From NCBI GenBank assembly GCA_030697165.1, contig JAUYQQ010000009.1, positions 349,082 through 413,081 of the forward strand: 64,000 bases of DNA. The letters run 5' to 3'. Shown here one piece after another: positions 31,705 to 40,185 of the stretch (positions are counted from its first letter, which is position 1; every line of letters begins with the position of its first letter). This DNA is from Acidobacteriota bacterium (lineage in GTDB: Bacteria; Acidobacteriota; Vicinamibacteria; Vicinamibacterales; UBA2999). The notes below the pieces were generated by a model, which did no database searches, was not told the origin of the DNA, and saw only the letters and a program-made list of their open reading frames with translations. The position numbers and the translations under genes are program-made.

Positions 31705-32553
31705 GTGTCGACCGTCGTCATTCTGGGGGCCGGGGAAATTGGCGGCGCGCTGGCCCGCCAGCTGGCCGCGACCGATCTCGTATCGCGCATCGTCCTGGTT
31801 GACGAGCTGGGTAGCGTGGCCGCCGGCAAGGCGCTCGACGTGGCGCAGTCGGGTCCGGTGGACCGCTACCACACGCTGCTGACGGGCACGAACGACCTTG
31901 CGGCGGTGGTCGGCGCCGCGGTGATCGTCGTGGCAGACCGCGCCGGCCAGCCCGGCGGCGAGTGGCAAGACGAGGCCGGCCTGGCAATGCTGAAACGGGT
32001 GGCGGGGCTGAATCAGGTGGCCCCGCTGTTGTGTGCCGGGGCGGCGCAGGGCGGGTTGATCGAGCGGGGGGTGAACGAGGCCGGCATTGCGCGCGTCCGG
32101 CTGTTCGGCACCGCGGGCGAGGCGCTGCGGTCGGCGGTGACGGCGATTACCGCGCTCGAGGCCCAGGCCTCGGCCTCGGATATCTCGCTGATGGTGCTGG
32201 GGCGACCGCCGCAACAGGTGATCGTGCCCTGGGACCAAGGGGCGATTGGCGGCCGGTCGATTCCGCAGGTGTTGTCGGCAGCACAGTTGGCGCGCCTCGA
32301 CGCGCGCGCCGCGCGGCTGTGGCCGCCTGGTCCCTACGCGCTGGCATCGGCGGCCGCGCGGATCATCCGCACGGCCTTGACGCGCGGGCCGCGGCTGCAC
32401 ATGGCCATGGTCGCGGTGACGCGCGACGAGGGCACGCCGGGCCGTTCGGCGATCATGCCGGTGCTGCTGCAACCGGCGGGCATCAAGTCGATCGTGACGC
32501 CCACGCTATCGTCACGCGACCGCGTGCGCTACGAGACGTCGATGTCCGGTTAA
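31705..32553 (+). CDS. malate/lactate dehydrogenase-like pseudoenzyme
   Basis: 282 residues, GTG start. The N-terminus has the NAD fold VVILGAGEIGGALARQLAA and GKALDVAQSGPV of malate dehydrogenase. The active site is not conserved: the AG-x-PRKPGMSR loop reads ADRAGQPGGEW, the LDxxR region reads EALRSAV, and the GxHGD histidine segment reads VLGRPPQQVIVPW. Both catalytic His and Asp are therefore missing. It may bind NAD(H) as a sensor or structural protein. Real catalysis would need other residues. The TAA is followed at once by a 'YGG' repeat. Confidence 0.75.
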   Translation: MSTVVILGAGEIGGALARQLAATDLVSRIVLVDELGSVAAGKALDVAQSGPVDRYHTLLTGTNDLAAVVGAAVIVVADRAGQPGGEWQDEAGLAMLKRVAGLNQVAPLLCAGAAQGGLIERGVNEAGIARVRLFGTAGEALRSAVTAITALEAQASASDISLMVLGRPPQQVIVPWDQGAIGGRSIPQVLSAAQLARLDARAARLWPPGPYALASAAARIIRTALTRGPRLHMAMVAVTRDEGTPGRSAIMPVLLQPAGIKSIVTPTLSSRDRVRYETSMSG

Positions 32554-32554
32554 C

Positions 32555-32592
32555 CGCCTTCGCCGAGGCTACGGCGGGTCAAGAAGCCGGAC
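32555..32592 (+). repeat. 'YGG' dispersed repeat copy
   Basis: Plus strand reads cgccttcgccgaggctacggcgggtcaagaag, close to the copies in hpnE and at 62,405. Lies between convergent pseudoenzyme and sigma-factor genes. Confidence 0.7.
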
Positions 32593-32607
32593 GTCACACC
32601 AGACGAG

Positions 32608-33222
32608 TTAGAACGCCTCGGCCGGGCGATGCAGCGACAGTCCGCCGGCAAAGTCAGCGAGCCGCGTGCGCAGCAACAGGCGCCCGCGGTGCAGCCGCGA
32701 CTTCAGGGTCTGGTCCTTCACGCGCAGGCGCATGCTCGCCTCTTCAGTGGTCATGCCCTTCAGGTCGCGCAAGATCACGGGCTCGCGATAAATGGCCGGC
32801 AGTTCCTCAACCGCCTCAACGAGGCGAGCCCGCATCTGGCGGCGCAACATGGTCTCGTCGGCCAGGTTCGACCAGTCGGCGGGCTCGTAGACGCGCGGGG
32901 CGCCATCCCCGGCCGCTTCCAGCTGTTCAGGGACCTCGGCCAGGCGGGCGGCACGCGTGTGGCGCAGCCGCGACATCGCCGTATTGAACGTGATCCGGTA
33001 GATCCACGACGACAGCGCCGAGTCGCCCCGGAACGCCTCGATCTTGCGGAACACCTTCAGGAGCACGTCCTGGACCACCTCTTCCGCGTCTTCACGGTTC
33101 TTCAGGTAGCGGAAGGCCAGCTGGAAGATGCGGGCGCCGTACAGGGCCGACAGGTCCGCCAACGCCGTTTCGTCCTGCCGCCGGAGCCGGGCCACCAACT
33201 CGTTTTCAGTTTGATCTCGCAT
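32608..33222 (-). CDS. ECF-family RNA polymerase sigma factor
   Basis: 204 residues from ATG 33222 (MRDQTENELVARL). Region 2 is IFQLAFRYLKNREDAEEVVQ to KIEAFRGDSALSSWIYRI; region 4 is LPAIYREPVILRDLKGMTTE with HTH ending DQTLKSRLHRGRL. It is last in the run lpdA - E2 - lipB - sigma, 31 bp after lipB. No anti-sigma gene follows, so its control is unknown. Confidence 0.92.
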   Translation of the reverse strand: MRDQTENELVARLRRQDETALADLSALYGARIFQLAFRYLKNREDAEEVVQDVLLKVFRKIEAFRGDSALSSWIYRITFNTAMSRLRHTRAARLAEVPEQLEAAGDGAPRVYEPADWSNLADETMLRRQMRARLVEAVEELPAIYREPVILRDLKGMTTEEASMRLRVKDQTLKSRLHRGRLLLRTRLADFAGGLSLHRPAEAF

Positions 33223-33253
33223 GTTGGCCAATAGAACCCCGGCCCACGCGCGC

Positions 33254-33925
33254 CTATTCCCGAAAAGTGGACCTGCTCCCCTTTTCTCCGAACACGTCAG
33301 AAAAAAGGCGCACAAACGCGTCTTCAACCTCAGCCATTGCGACGGGCCGGCCGAGTTCGGCGGCCAGCGACGTCACCGCCTTGTCGGCAATGCCGCAGGG
33401 GACGATCAGGTTGAAGAAATCGAGGTCGGTGGTGACGTTGAAGGCAAAGCCGTGGCTGGTGACCCAACGCGAGATGCGGACACCGACGGCACCGATCTTC
33501 GCGTCGCCAACCCACGCACCGCTCATCCCCTTCACGCGACCAGCGGTCAGGCCGTAGTCGGCGCAGACGCGGATCATCACCTCCTCCAAATCGCGGACGT
33601 ACACGTGCACGTCACGACGGCCGGGATTGAGGTCGATGATCGGATAGCCGACGAGCTGGCCGGGACCGTGATACGTGACGTCGCCGCCGCGTCCGGTCTC
33701 GAAGACCTCGACGCCGCGGGCCGCGAGCAGGTCGGGCGCGGCGAGGATGTGCCGGCGCCCGTCCTTCTTGACGCCAATGGTCAGGACGTGGGGATGCTGC
33801 AACAGCAGCAGCGTGTCGGGAATGCGGCCGGCCTTGCGGTCGTCGACCAGCGCCCGTTGCAGCTCGAGCCCGTCTGCATACGAGACCAGCCCGAGCCGGC
33901 GAACCTGTAAAGACGCCGGGTTCAT
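33254..33925 (-). CDS. lipB: octanoyl-[ACP]:protein transferase LipB
   Basis: Moves octanoate from acyl carrier protein to lipoyl domains, the first step of endogenous lipoylation. 223 residues with RGGDVTYHGPGQLVGYP, the catalytic lysine in AKIGAVGV (~145) and cysteine in LIVPCGI (~180). ATG 33925 fits the family start (VRRLGLVSYADGL soon after). It lies 40 bp after the lipoylated E2 gene, which supports a shared operon. The start codon and likely Shine-Dalgarno are inside a 22-bp perfect stem (33,909-33,965), suggesting control of translation. Confidence 0.95.
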   Translation of the reverse strand: MNPASLQVRRLGLVSYADGLELQRALVDDRKAGRIPDTLLLLQHPHVLTIGVKKDGRRHILAAPDLLAARGVEVFETGRGGDVTYHGPGQLVGYPIIDLNPGRRDVHVYVRDLEEVMIRVCADYGLTAGRVKGMSGAWVGDAKIGAVGVRISRWVTSHGFAFNVTTDLDFFNLIVPCGIADKAVTSLAAELGRPVAMAEVEDAFVRLFSDVFGEKGSRSTFRE

Positions 33926-33965
33926 TTTCCCGTTCGACGTCGTGGAAAATGAACCCGGCGTCTTT
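33909..33965 (-). promoter_or_regulatory. 22-bp perfect hairpin enclosing the lipB start codon
   Basis: Arms 33,909-33,930 and 33,944-33,965 are exact reverse complements; the loop is 13 nt. In the mRNA the 3' arm carries GGGAAA, the AUG and the first five lipB codons. The 5' arm lies right after the E2 stop. A short UUU follows the stem, so it may also attenuate transcription. Confidence 0.75.
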
Positions 33966-35315
33966 TCATGCCTGCGCCGGATCGAAGTTCTCGATGCCCT
34001 TCTTCACGTCGGCCATGAACTGATCGGCGACGGCGCCGTCAACCAGCCGGTGGTCGTAGCCCAGGGTCAGGAACCCCATCAGCCTGATGGCAATGGCATC
34101 GTCAATCACCACGGGGCGCTTCTCGATGGCGCCGACGCCGAGAATGGCGACCTGCGGCTGGTTGATGATCGGCAGGCCGAACTGCGCGCCGAAGTTACCA
34201 GGATTGGTGATGGTGAAGGTGCCGCCATGTACCTCCTCAGGATTGAGCTTCTTGGCGCGCGCGCGATCGGCGATGTCCTGGATGGCCTTCGACAAGCCCA
34301 GGGTGTTCTTCTCGCCGGCCGCCTTCACCACCGGCACGATCAGGCCGTTGTCGAGCGCCACGGCGATGCCGAGGTTGATGTCGTTGCGGTAGATGACGTT
34401 GTCGCCGTCGATCGACGAATTGATCACCCGGTGCTTGCGCAGGCAGTCGACCACGACCTTGGCGATGAACGACGTGAACGTCAGCTTCGCGCCCGACCGT
34501 TCGTACTCTTCCTTCTTGGTCTTGCGAATCTGATCGACGCGCGAGTAGTTCACCTCGAAGATCGAATACACGTGCGCCGAGGTGCGCTTGCTGACCACCA
34601 TGTGCTCGGCAATCTTCTTGCGCATCACGGACATAGGGACGACTTCGTCACCAGCCCCTCTGGTCACACGGGGCTGATCCTGAGCGAGCGGCGCGCTCGC
34701 GGGGCGAGCGGGCCGCGAGTCGAAGGACGGCGCGGCAGCGACGCCGCTGTCGATAAACGCAAGAATGTCCTGCTTGGTGACGCGGCCGCCGAGGCCGGTT
34801 CCGGCAATGCGGCCAATGTCGACGTGGTGTTCCTTGGCGATGCGACGAACCAAGGGGGACGATTTCTGACGCTCGTCGCCGTCCGAAGGGGCTGGTTGGG
34901 CGGGTGGGGCTGGTTGGGACGCAACCGGCGGAGCGTTGGTCGTCGACGGCGAGGCGGGCGCGCCTACGGCAGCACCGGGCGTGCCGGTGGCATCAGCCTT
35001 TTCTGAAGCCCTTTCCTCACCAGCCTTACCTGCCGCACCAGCCTTACCCGCCGGCTCAGGCGCCGCAGTCTTTTCGCCAGGGGCGCCGATCGTGGCGACG
35101 ACGCTGTTGACCGGCACCGTCTCGCCTTCTTTCACGGCAATGTCCATCAGGACACCGGCGGCAGGCGACGGGATCTCGGCATCGACCTTGTCGGTGGAGA
35201 TCTCGAACAGCGGCTCGTCGCGGTCCACTGAATCGCCGACCTTCTTGATCCAGCGGACGATGGTGCCTTCGGCGATCGACTCGCCCATCTGGGGCATGAC
35301 TACGGGTGTGGACAT
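33966..35315 (-). CDS. 2-oxo acid dehydrogenase E2 (dihydrolipoyl acyltransferase)
   Basis: 449 residues. A lipoyl domain (FEISTDKVDAEIPSPAAGV, lysine ~43) is followed by an Ala/Pro-rich linker, the peripheral-subunit-binding domain (SPLVRRIAKEHHVDIGRIAG, ~155-190) and the catalytic acyltransferase domain ending [16 protein letters not shown]. It belongs to a pyruvate- or branched-chain-type complex rather than SucB, which is separate at 61,157. No E1 gene is in the operon. The linker is built from short repeated units (AGKAGAAGKAG, QPAPPAQPAP). Confidence 0.92.
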   Translation of the reverse strand: MSTPVVMPQMGESIAEGTIVRWIKKVGDSVDRDEPLFEISTDKVDAEIPSPAAGVLMDIAVKEGETVPVNSVVATIGAPGEKTAAPEPAGKAGAAGKAGEERASEKADATGTPGAAVGAPASPSTTNAPPVASQPAPPAQPAPSDGDERQKSSPLVRRIAKEHHVDIGRIAGTGLGGRVTKQDILAFIDSGVAAAPSFDSRPARPASAPLAQDQPRVTRGAGDEVVPMSVMRKKIAEHMVVSKRTSAHVYSIFEVNYSRVDQIRKTKKEEYERSGAKLTFTSFIAKVVVDCLRKHRVINSSIDGDNVIYRNDINLGIAVALDNGLIVPVVKAAGEKNTLGLSKAIQDIADRARAKKLNPEEVHGGTFTITNPGNFGAQFGLPIINQPQVAILGVGAIEKRPVVIDDAIAIRLMGFLTLGYDHRLVDGAVADQFMADVKKGIENFDPAQA

Positions 35316-35336
35316 GTCGTTCTCTCAGCCTTCCGA

Positions 35337-36758
35337 CTACAGGTGGATTGCGGCGCCGTGCGCGGCGTGCGCGGCTTCGCCCACCGCTTCCGACATGGTC
35401 GGGTGCGCGTGAATGGTCTTGATCAGCTCTTCGACGGTCACTTCCATGCGCAGCGCCATCACCGCCTCGGCAATGAGCTCGGTCGAGCGCGGGCCGATGA
35501 TGTGCACGCCGAGGATCTCGTCGTACTTCTTGTCGGCGACGATCTTCACGAAGCCGTCGGTCTCGCCGGCCATGCGGGCGCGCGCCAGGGCGCGGAATGG
35601 GAACGTGCCCACGCGAACGTCGTAGCCCTTCTCCCTGGCCTGTGCCTCGGTCAACCCGACACTGCCGATCTCCGGCTCGGTGTAGGTGCAGCGCGGCACA
35701 TGGTCGTAGTTGATCGGCTGCACCGGCTGGCCGGCAATCCGCTCGGCGAGCACGAGCCCTTCCGCCGACGCCAGGTGCGCGAGCTGGTAGTGCGGGCCAC
35801 CCATGGTGATCACGTCGCCGATCGCGGAAATGCCGGGGACGCTGGTCTTGAACAGGGGATCAACCACGACGTAACCGCGATCCATCTTGATGCCGAGCGC
35901 TTCCGCACCAAGACCCTCGGTCACCGGACCGCGGCCGGTCGCCACGAGCAGCAGCTCGAAGCCCAGCTTCTGCGACTTCCCTTGGGTCTCGACGTCGATG
36001 TCGACGCCCTTGGCGCCCGCCTTCGCGGCGGTGACCTTCGAGCCGGTCAACACCTTGATGCCGCGCTTCTTGAAAGTGCGCTCGAGTTCGGCCGACACGG
36101 CCTCGTCTTCGCCAGGCACCAGCCGCGGCAGCAGCTCGATGATCGTGACTTCGCTGCCATAGCTCTTGAAGATCGACGCGAACTCGACCCCCACCGCGCC
36201 GCTGCCCATGATCGCAATCGACTTCGGCACGGACGAGAGGTGAATGGCTTCGTCGCTGAAGATGATCTTCTTGCGATCGACCTCAATGCCGGGGACGCTG
36301 CGCGGCGCCGAGCCGGTGGCGACGATAATCTCCTTGCCGGCGGAGAGGTTTTGCTTCGTTCCATCGTGCAGGGTCACTTCGACGCCCTGCTTGCCCGTGA
36401 GACGGGCGGTGCCCTTGAGCCACTCGATCTTGTTCTTCTTGAAGAGCATCTCGATGCCGCCGGTCAGCCCGGTGATCATCTTGTCCTTGCGGGCGTGCAC
36501 GGCGACCATGTCGATGCCGACCGCGGCGCCATCGACGCCGGTCAGGCCCCACTCTTTCGCGCTCTGCGCAACTTTAAGCGCGTGCGCGTGTTCGAGCAGC
36601 GCCTTGGTGGGGATGCAGCCCCAGATCAGGCAGGTGCCGCCCAGCGACTTCTGCTTCTCGACCACCGCCACCTTGAGGCCGAGCTGCGCGGCGCGAATGG
36701 CCGCCACGTAGCCGCCCGTTCCCGCTCCGATCACTACAACGTCGTATTCATTTGCCAT
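35337..36758 (-). CDS. lpdA: dihydrolipoyl dehydrogenase (E3)
   Basis: 473 residues from ATG 36758. FAD-binding YDVVVIGAGTGGYVAAIRAA, redox disulfide GGTCLIWGCIPTKALL (C-x4-C), NAD site IMGSGAVGVEFASI, and the C-terminal active-site HAHPTMSEAV (His-x4-Glu). It reoxidises the lipoamide of E2 and may serve both this E2 and SucB. It heads the operon lpdA - E2 - lipB - sigma with a 21-bp gap to E2. Confidence 0.95.
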   Translation of the reverse strand: MANEYDVVVIGAGTGGYVAAIRAAQLGLKVAVVEKQKSLGGTCLIWGCIPTKALLEHAHALKVAQSAKEWGLTGVDGAAVGIDMVAVHARKDKMITGLTGGIEMLFKKNKIEWLKGTARLTGKQGVEVTLHDGTKQNLSAGKEIIVATGSAPRSVPGIEVDRKKIIFSDEAIHLSSVPKSIAIMGSGAVGVEFASIFKSYGSEVTIIELLPRLVPGEDEAVSAELERTFKKRGIKVLTGSKVTAAKAGAKGVDIDVETQGKSQKLGFELLLVATGRGPVTEGLGAEALGIKMDRGYVVVDPLFKTSVPGISAIGDVITMGGPHYQLAHLASAEGLVLAERIAGQPVQPINYDHVPRCTYTEPEIGSVGLTEAQAREKGYDVRVGTFPFRALARARMAGETDGFVKIVADKKYDEILGVHIIGPRSTELIAEAVMALRMEVTVEELIKTIHAHPTMSEAVGEAAHAAHGAAIHL

Positions 36759-36840
36759 AAGACCCTTGCCCACCGCAGCCATCAGGGCGAAGGTGGGAAC
36801 CCCTCAATGTCGCTCGAAATTGAACGGAAGGTCAAGCAAC

Positions 36841-37059
36841 TCAGCGTTTCAACTGGGTCAGCGGGATGAACGTTTCCTGCGGCTTCGGCGCGACCGGCGC
36901 GGCCGGATCCACCTTGGCCTTCAGCTCGCCATGGTCGAACTTGAGCTGCCAATACATCTCGGTGATCTGCGCCAGTTGACGGGCGGTCCGTCGCGACTGC
37001 ACGTACGCCACGACGGCCAGCACCAACGCCACGATCGCAACGGTCCAAACCCCAGTCAT
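36841..37059 (-). CDS. small single-pass membrane protein
   Basis: 72 residues from ATG 37059; an upstream ATG at 37095 would add 12 residues. One membrane helix (VWTVAIVALVLAVVAYVQS) is followed by a charged segment and a proline-rich tail. No family recognised. Located just upstream of lpdA on the same strand. Confidence 0.55.
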   Translation of the reverse strand: MTGVWTVAIVALVLAVVAYVQSRRTARQLAQITEMYWQLKFDHGELKAKVDPAAPVAPKPQETFIPLTQLKR

Positions 37060-37092
37060 ACCAGTGAACTTGGAACTTTCAGCCGAATCTGT

Positions 37093-37131
37093 CAACTGAA
37101 ACTACCAACTACCAACTTTCAACTTTCAACT
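37093..37131. repeat. AACTACCAACTTTCAACT tandem repeat
   Basis: Units of ACCAACT and TTTCAACT between the divergent small membrane protein and NtrC-type gene. Same text recurs near 56,383-56,416 and as complement at 21,722. Confidence 0.75.
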
Positions 37132-37140
37132 CCAAGGTCC

Positions 37141-37146
37141 TATACT
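37141..37146 (+). promoter_or_regulatory. TATACT -10 element, 7 nt before the NtrC-type gene
   Basis: TATACT, seven bases, ATG 37154. No Shine-Dalgarno fits, consistent with a leaderless mRNA. Confidence 0.55.
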
Positions 37147-37153
37147 CGACCCG

Positions 37154-38536
37154 ATGTCGGCGCGCCGAAAAACCGTGCTCGTGATCGACGCCCAGGACGA
37201 GGCGCGCGAGCGCCTGTCGCAGACGCTGCGGCGCGACTACCGGGTGATTCGCGCTTCGTCCGCCGAAGCCGGGCTGGCACTGATGGACCGCGAGGAAGTC
37301 GACGTACTGGTCACCGACATTCACCTGCCGGCGCTTGGCGGCCTCCACTTGCTGCAGGTCGTGCGCGAGAACTTCCCGCTGGTCGAGGTGATCATGACGT
37401 CGGCCGGTCCCGACGTCGACTCGGCGGTCAGCGCCATCAAGCTCGGCGCGTATCACTTCCTCACCAAGGACGCCGACCCCGACGTGTTCCGGGCGCTCGT
37501 CCGGCACGCCGGCGAACGCCAGGACCTGAACCGCCACGTGCTGACGCTGCAGGATGCGGCGGGCGACGCCGCCGCCCGCGACTTCATCACCGGCCCCAGC
37601 ACGGCGCTCAAGGACGTGCTCGAGACGGTGCACAAGGTCGCCAAGCTGTCGGCCACGGTGCTGGTGCTCGGCGAGAGCGGCACCGGCAAGGAAATGGTCG
37701 CGCGGCTGCTGCACCGCGAATCGGTCAACGCCGAGGCGCCCTTTGTGGCAGTCAACCTGGCCGCCATCCCACGCGAGCTGGTGGAGAGCACGCTGTTCGG
37801 CCACGAGAAGGGCGCGTTCACCGGCGCGATCCAGCAGCGCATCGGCAAGTTCGAACTGGCCAACGGCGGCACGCTGTTTCTTGATGAGATTGGCGACCTC
37901 AAGTCCGACCTGCAGGCCAAGCTGCTGCGGGCGATCCAGGAAGGCGAAGTGGAGCGGGTGGGTGGCACGCGCGCGGTGCGCACGTCGTTCAGGCTGATCG
38001 CCGCCACTCATGTCGACCTCGAGCGCGCGGTCAAGGACGGGACGTTCCGCGAGGACCTGTTCTATCGCATCAACGTCATCCCGGTGCGGTTGCCGCCGCT
38101 GCGCGAGCGCATTGAAGACCTGCCGGTGCTGGTGGACTTCTTCATCCGCCGCTACAGCGCGCGCTTCCACAAGCCGGTGCGCGGCATCGCCGAGTCAACG
38201 TTGCGCATGCTGTCGCATTACTGGTGGCCGGGGAACATCCGCGAGCTCGAGAACCTGGTCGAGCGGCTGGTCGCGGTGTCGGATCACGAGTGGATTACCG
38301 ACGAAGACCTGCCCTTCGAGTTCCACGTCGTCGAGCTCGACCGCACCAAGTCGGACACCAGCCTGCTGGACCGGGCGCTCGGCACGTTCGAACGCAACTT
38401 CCTGGTGCGCGCGCTCGAGCGCAACGCCTGGAACGTCACGCAGACAGCGCGCTACCTGGGCGTGCCGCTGAGCACGTTGAAGTTCAAGATTGAACGACTG
38501 GAAATTCGGGAGCTGGCGAGGAAGATCAAGAAGTAG
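37154..38536 (+). CDS. NtrC-family sigma-54-dependent response regulator
   Basis: 460 residues. Receiver domain (~8-120) with phospho-acceptor Asp in VTDIHLPALGG (~55) and the lysine in FLTKDAD. The AAA+ domain (~144-370) has GESGTGKE (Walker A), the sigma-54 contact GAFTGA, and FLDEIGDL. A Fis-type HTH (~420-460) has NVTQTARYLGVPLSTLKFKI. It activates sigma-54 promoters; a strong GG-N10-GC candidate lies 3 kb downstream. No sensor kinase is adjacent. The gene starts 7 nt after TATACT. Confidence 0.95.
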   Translation: MSARRKTVLVIDAQDEARERLSQTLRRDYRVIRASSAEAGLALMDREEVDVLVTDIHLPALGGLHLLQVVRENFPLVEVIMTSAGPDVDSAVSAIKLGAYHFLTKDADPDVFRALVRHAGERQDLNRHVLTLQDAAGDAAARDFITGPSTALKDVLETVHKVAKLSATVLVLGESGTGKEMVARLLHRESVNAEAPFVAVNLAAIPRELVESTLFGHEKGAFTGAIQQRIGKFELANGGTLFLDEIGDLKSDLQAKLLRAIQEGEVERVGGTRAVRTSFRLIAATHVDLERAVKDGTFREDLFYRINVIPVRLPPLRERIEDLPVLVDFFIRRYSARFHKPVRGIAESTLRMLSHYWWPGNIRELENLVERLVAVSDHEWITDEDLPFEFHVVELDRTKSDTSLLDRALGTFERNFLVRALERNAWNVTQTARYLGVPLSTLKFKIERLEIRELARKIKK

Positions 38537-38564
38537 GTTCCCCGCCAGTCCGACGCTTGGTCTT

Positions 38565-38583
38565 GTCCGCCCGCCGGGCGGAC
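38565..38583. terminator. GTCCGCCC/GGGCGGAC palindrome between convergent genes
   Basis: GC-rich inverted repeat centred on GCCGG, between the NtrC-type gene and HU. Suits a bidirectional stop, though there is no U-tract. Confidence 0.5.
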
Positions 38584-38590
38584 GGCCGCG

Positions 38591-38896
38591 TTACTTCGGC
38601 TTCTTCGGAAGAATCGCGTCCTTCAGCTGCTTGACGATCCGCGCCTTGACGACGGTCTTCGGCGCGATCTCGATTGGCTGGCCGGTCGCCGGGTTGCGCC
38701 CGGTGCGCGCCTTGCGGTGCTGCACGACGAGCTTCACCATGCCGGGGATGACGAACTCTCCGGTGCGCTTCAGTTCCTTCTCGCAAAGAATCGCCAGTTC
38801 GTCAAAGAACTCACGCGACTGCGTGCGCTTGACGTCAAACCGTTCGGCGAAGTGCGAAAAGAGCTCCGACTTGCCCATCCTTCGGGCTTCGTCCAT
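38591..38896 (-). CDS. HU/IHF-family DNA-binding protein
   Basis: 101 residues. The family pattern is clear: GKSELFSHFAERFDVKRTQ, FVIPGMVKLVVQHRKARTGR and NPATGQPIEIAPKTVVKARI. HU proteins bend and compact DNA as dimers. ATG 38896 with GGGGGA upstream; a later ATG at 38878 is possible. Confidence 0.9.
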   Translation of the reverse strand: MDEARRMGKSELFSHFAERFDVKRTQSREFFDELAILCEKELKRTGEFVIPGMVKLVVQHRKARTGRNPATGQPIEIAPKTVVKARIVKQLKDAILPKKPK

Positions 38897-39034
38897 CGTG
38901 TCCCCCAGGGTCAGTGTTAAGCGGCGTGTATGCTAACCCCGACCTTGGGGGCTGTCAATCGCCGCCGGTCCGCTGCGCAACCGCCGGTGGCTCCTTGGCC
39001 ACCGACTGCATTCTTTTGCCGTAGACTGATCACC

Positions 39035-39388
39035 ATGTCTACCGCGTCGACCATCGAGACGTTTCCCAACCCGCGGCCCGAGCGCGAATTCGAGATCGCG
39101 ATCGACTGCCCCGAGTTTACGTCGATGTGCCCCAAGACGGGCCTCCCCGACTTTGGCGTCATCCGCATCCGCTACGTGCCGGCGGCGCGCTGCCTCGAGC
39201 TCAAGTCTCTCAAATACTATCTGCTGGAGTTCCGGAACAAGGGAATTTTCTACGAGGCCGCCACTAACCAGATTTTGGACGACCTGGTGGGGGCGTGTGC
39301 CCCGGTCCGGATGACCGTGATCGGCGACTTCACGGCGCGCGGCGGGATTACGACCAAGGTGACGGCCGAGTTCGCCAGGCCGGTTTAG
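39035..39388 (+). CDS. queF: NADPH-dependent 7-cyano-7-deazaguanine reductase QueF
   Basis: 117 residues, the single-domain YkvM type. It reduces preQ0 to preQ1 in queuosine synthesis. The thioimide-forming cysteine is in CPEFTSMCPKTGLPDFG (~Cys32), and the E-x-K-S-L-K-x-Y pattern is in LELKSLKYYLLEFRNKG. ATG 39035 follows TAGACT by 7 nt. Its last 4 bp overlap the convergent CpaE-like gene. Other queuosine genes are not in this window. Confidence 0.93.
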   Translation: MSTASTIETFPNPRPEREFEIAIDCPEFTSMCPKTGLPDFGVIRIRYVPAARCLELKSLKYYLLEFRNKGIFYEAATNQILDDLVGACAPVRMTVIGDFTARGGITTKVTAEFARPV

Positions 39389-40185
39389 AGCTGGTGCCGG
39401 GCTTCGACCCCGGCCTCGTCGTCTTCGGCGGCATCGCTGTCGGCCGGCCGTCGGCGGCCGGCGGGCGCCCCGCACAGCGCGCGGGCAATCGCGTCCAGTT
39501 GCTGATGCAGCTCCGCCGACCCGCGCAGCGCCGACACCGGGACGCCGGAGTTCACGGCGGAAGCGACAGTGCGGTAGTCGCTGGTGACGCTGTAGTCGAT
39601 GCCCAGCCCGAGCACGCGCTCGATCTGGCTGGTGGACAGCACTCCGAATTCCGAGGCGCGGTTGAGGACAATCTTCAGCCGGTCGCCGCCGACGCCCGTG
39701 AGCTTCACCGCATCGATCAGCCGCTGCAGGTTGCGCAGGCACGGCACGTCGGGATTGGCCACCAGCATCACGGTCTCCGACAACTGCAGCGCCGTGGCGC
39801 CGCACGTGCTCAGGGTGCTGCCGACGTCGACGATCACGAAGTCGTAGAGGGCGTTGAGACACCGCAACATCTGCTCAATGCCCTCGACATCGCGCGGCGC
39901 GGGCCGGCCGAAGTCGTCGCCGGCCGCCAGCACGTGCAGCCCGCACTCATGATGGGCGACATACTTCGACACTGCGCCGGGATCCATCCACGACAGGTGA
40001 TCGATCGCCTGCAGCACCGAGTGGCGCGGCCGCAGGCCCAGAAACAGCGCGACGTCGCCCGGGCCGGTCTTGAGATCGACGATGACCGTAGGCTTGCGGG
40101 TCAACCGGCGGATGTCGGCGGCGCCGTTCACGGCCAGCGTCGTGGTGCCGGTGCCGCCCTTGGTGCCCAGATAGCTGACGATCAT
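39385..40185 (-). CDS. CpaE/MinD-like P-loop ATPase
   Basis: 266 residues from ATG 40185. The N-terminal loop MIVSYLGTKGGTGTTTLAVN resembles the deviant Walker A of CpaE/TadZ proteins, in which the lysine before T/S is lost. VIVDLKTGPGDVALFLGL and FVIVDVGSTLS match later motifs. CpaE proteins localise tad pili; no other tad gene is near, so it is an orphan. It is divergent from the small protein at 40459 across a region with a sigma-54-type site. Confidence 0.8.
   Translation of the reverse strand: MIVSYLGTKGGTGTTTLAVNGAADIRRLTRKPTVIVDLKTGPGDVALFLGLRPRHSVLQAIDHLSWMDPGAVSKYVAHHECGLHVLAAGDDFGRPAPRDVEGIEQMLRCLNALYDFVIVDVGSTLSTCGATALQLSETVMLVANPDVPCLRNLQRLIDAVKLTGVGGDRLKIVLNRASEFGVLSTSQIERVLGLGIDYSVTSDYRTVASAVNSGVPVSALRGSAELHQQLDAIARALCGAPAGRRRPADSDAAEDDEAGVEARHQL

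Noticed and set aside
38897..39034. preQ1 riboswitch before queF
   Set aside because: No recognisable aptamer pseudoknot, and TAGACT 7 nt before the ATG leaves no leader to hold one.
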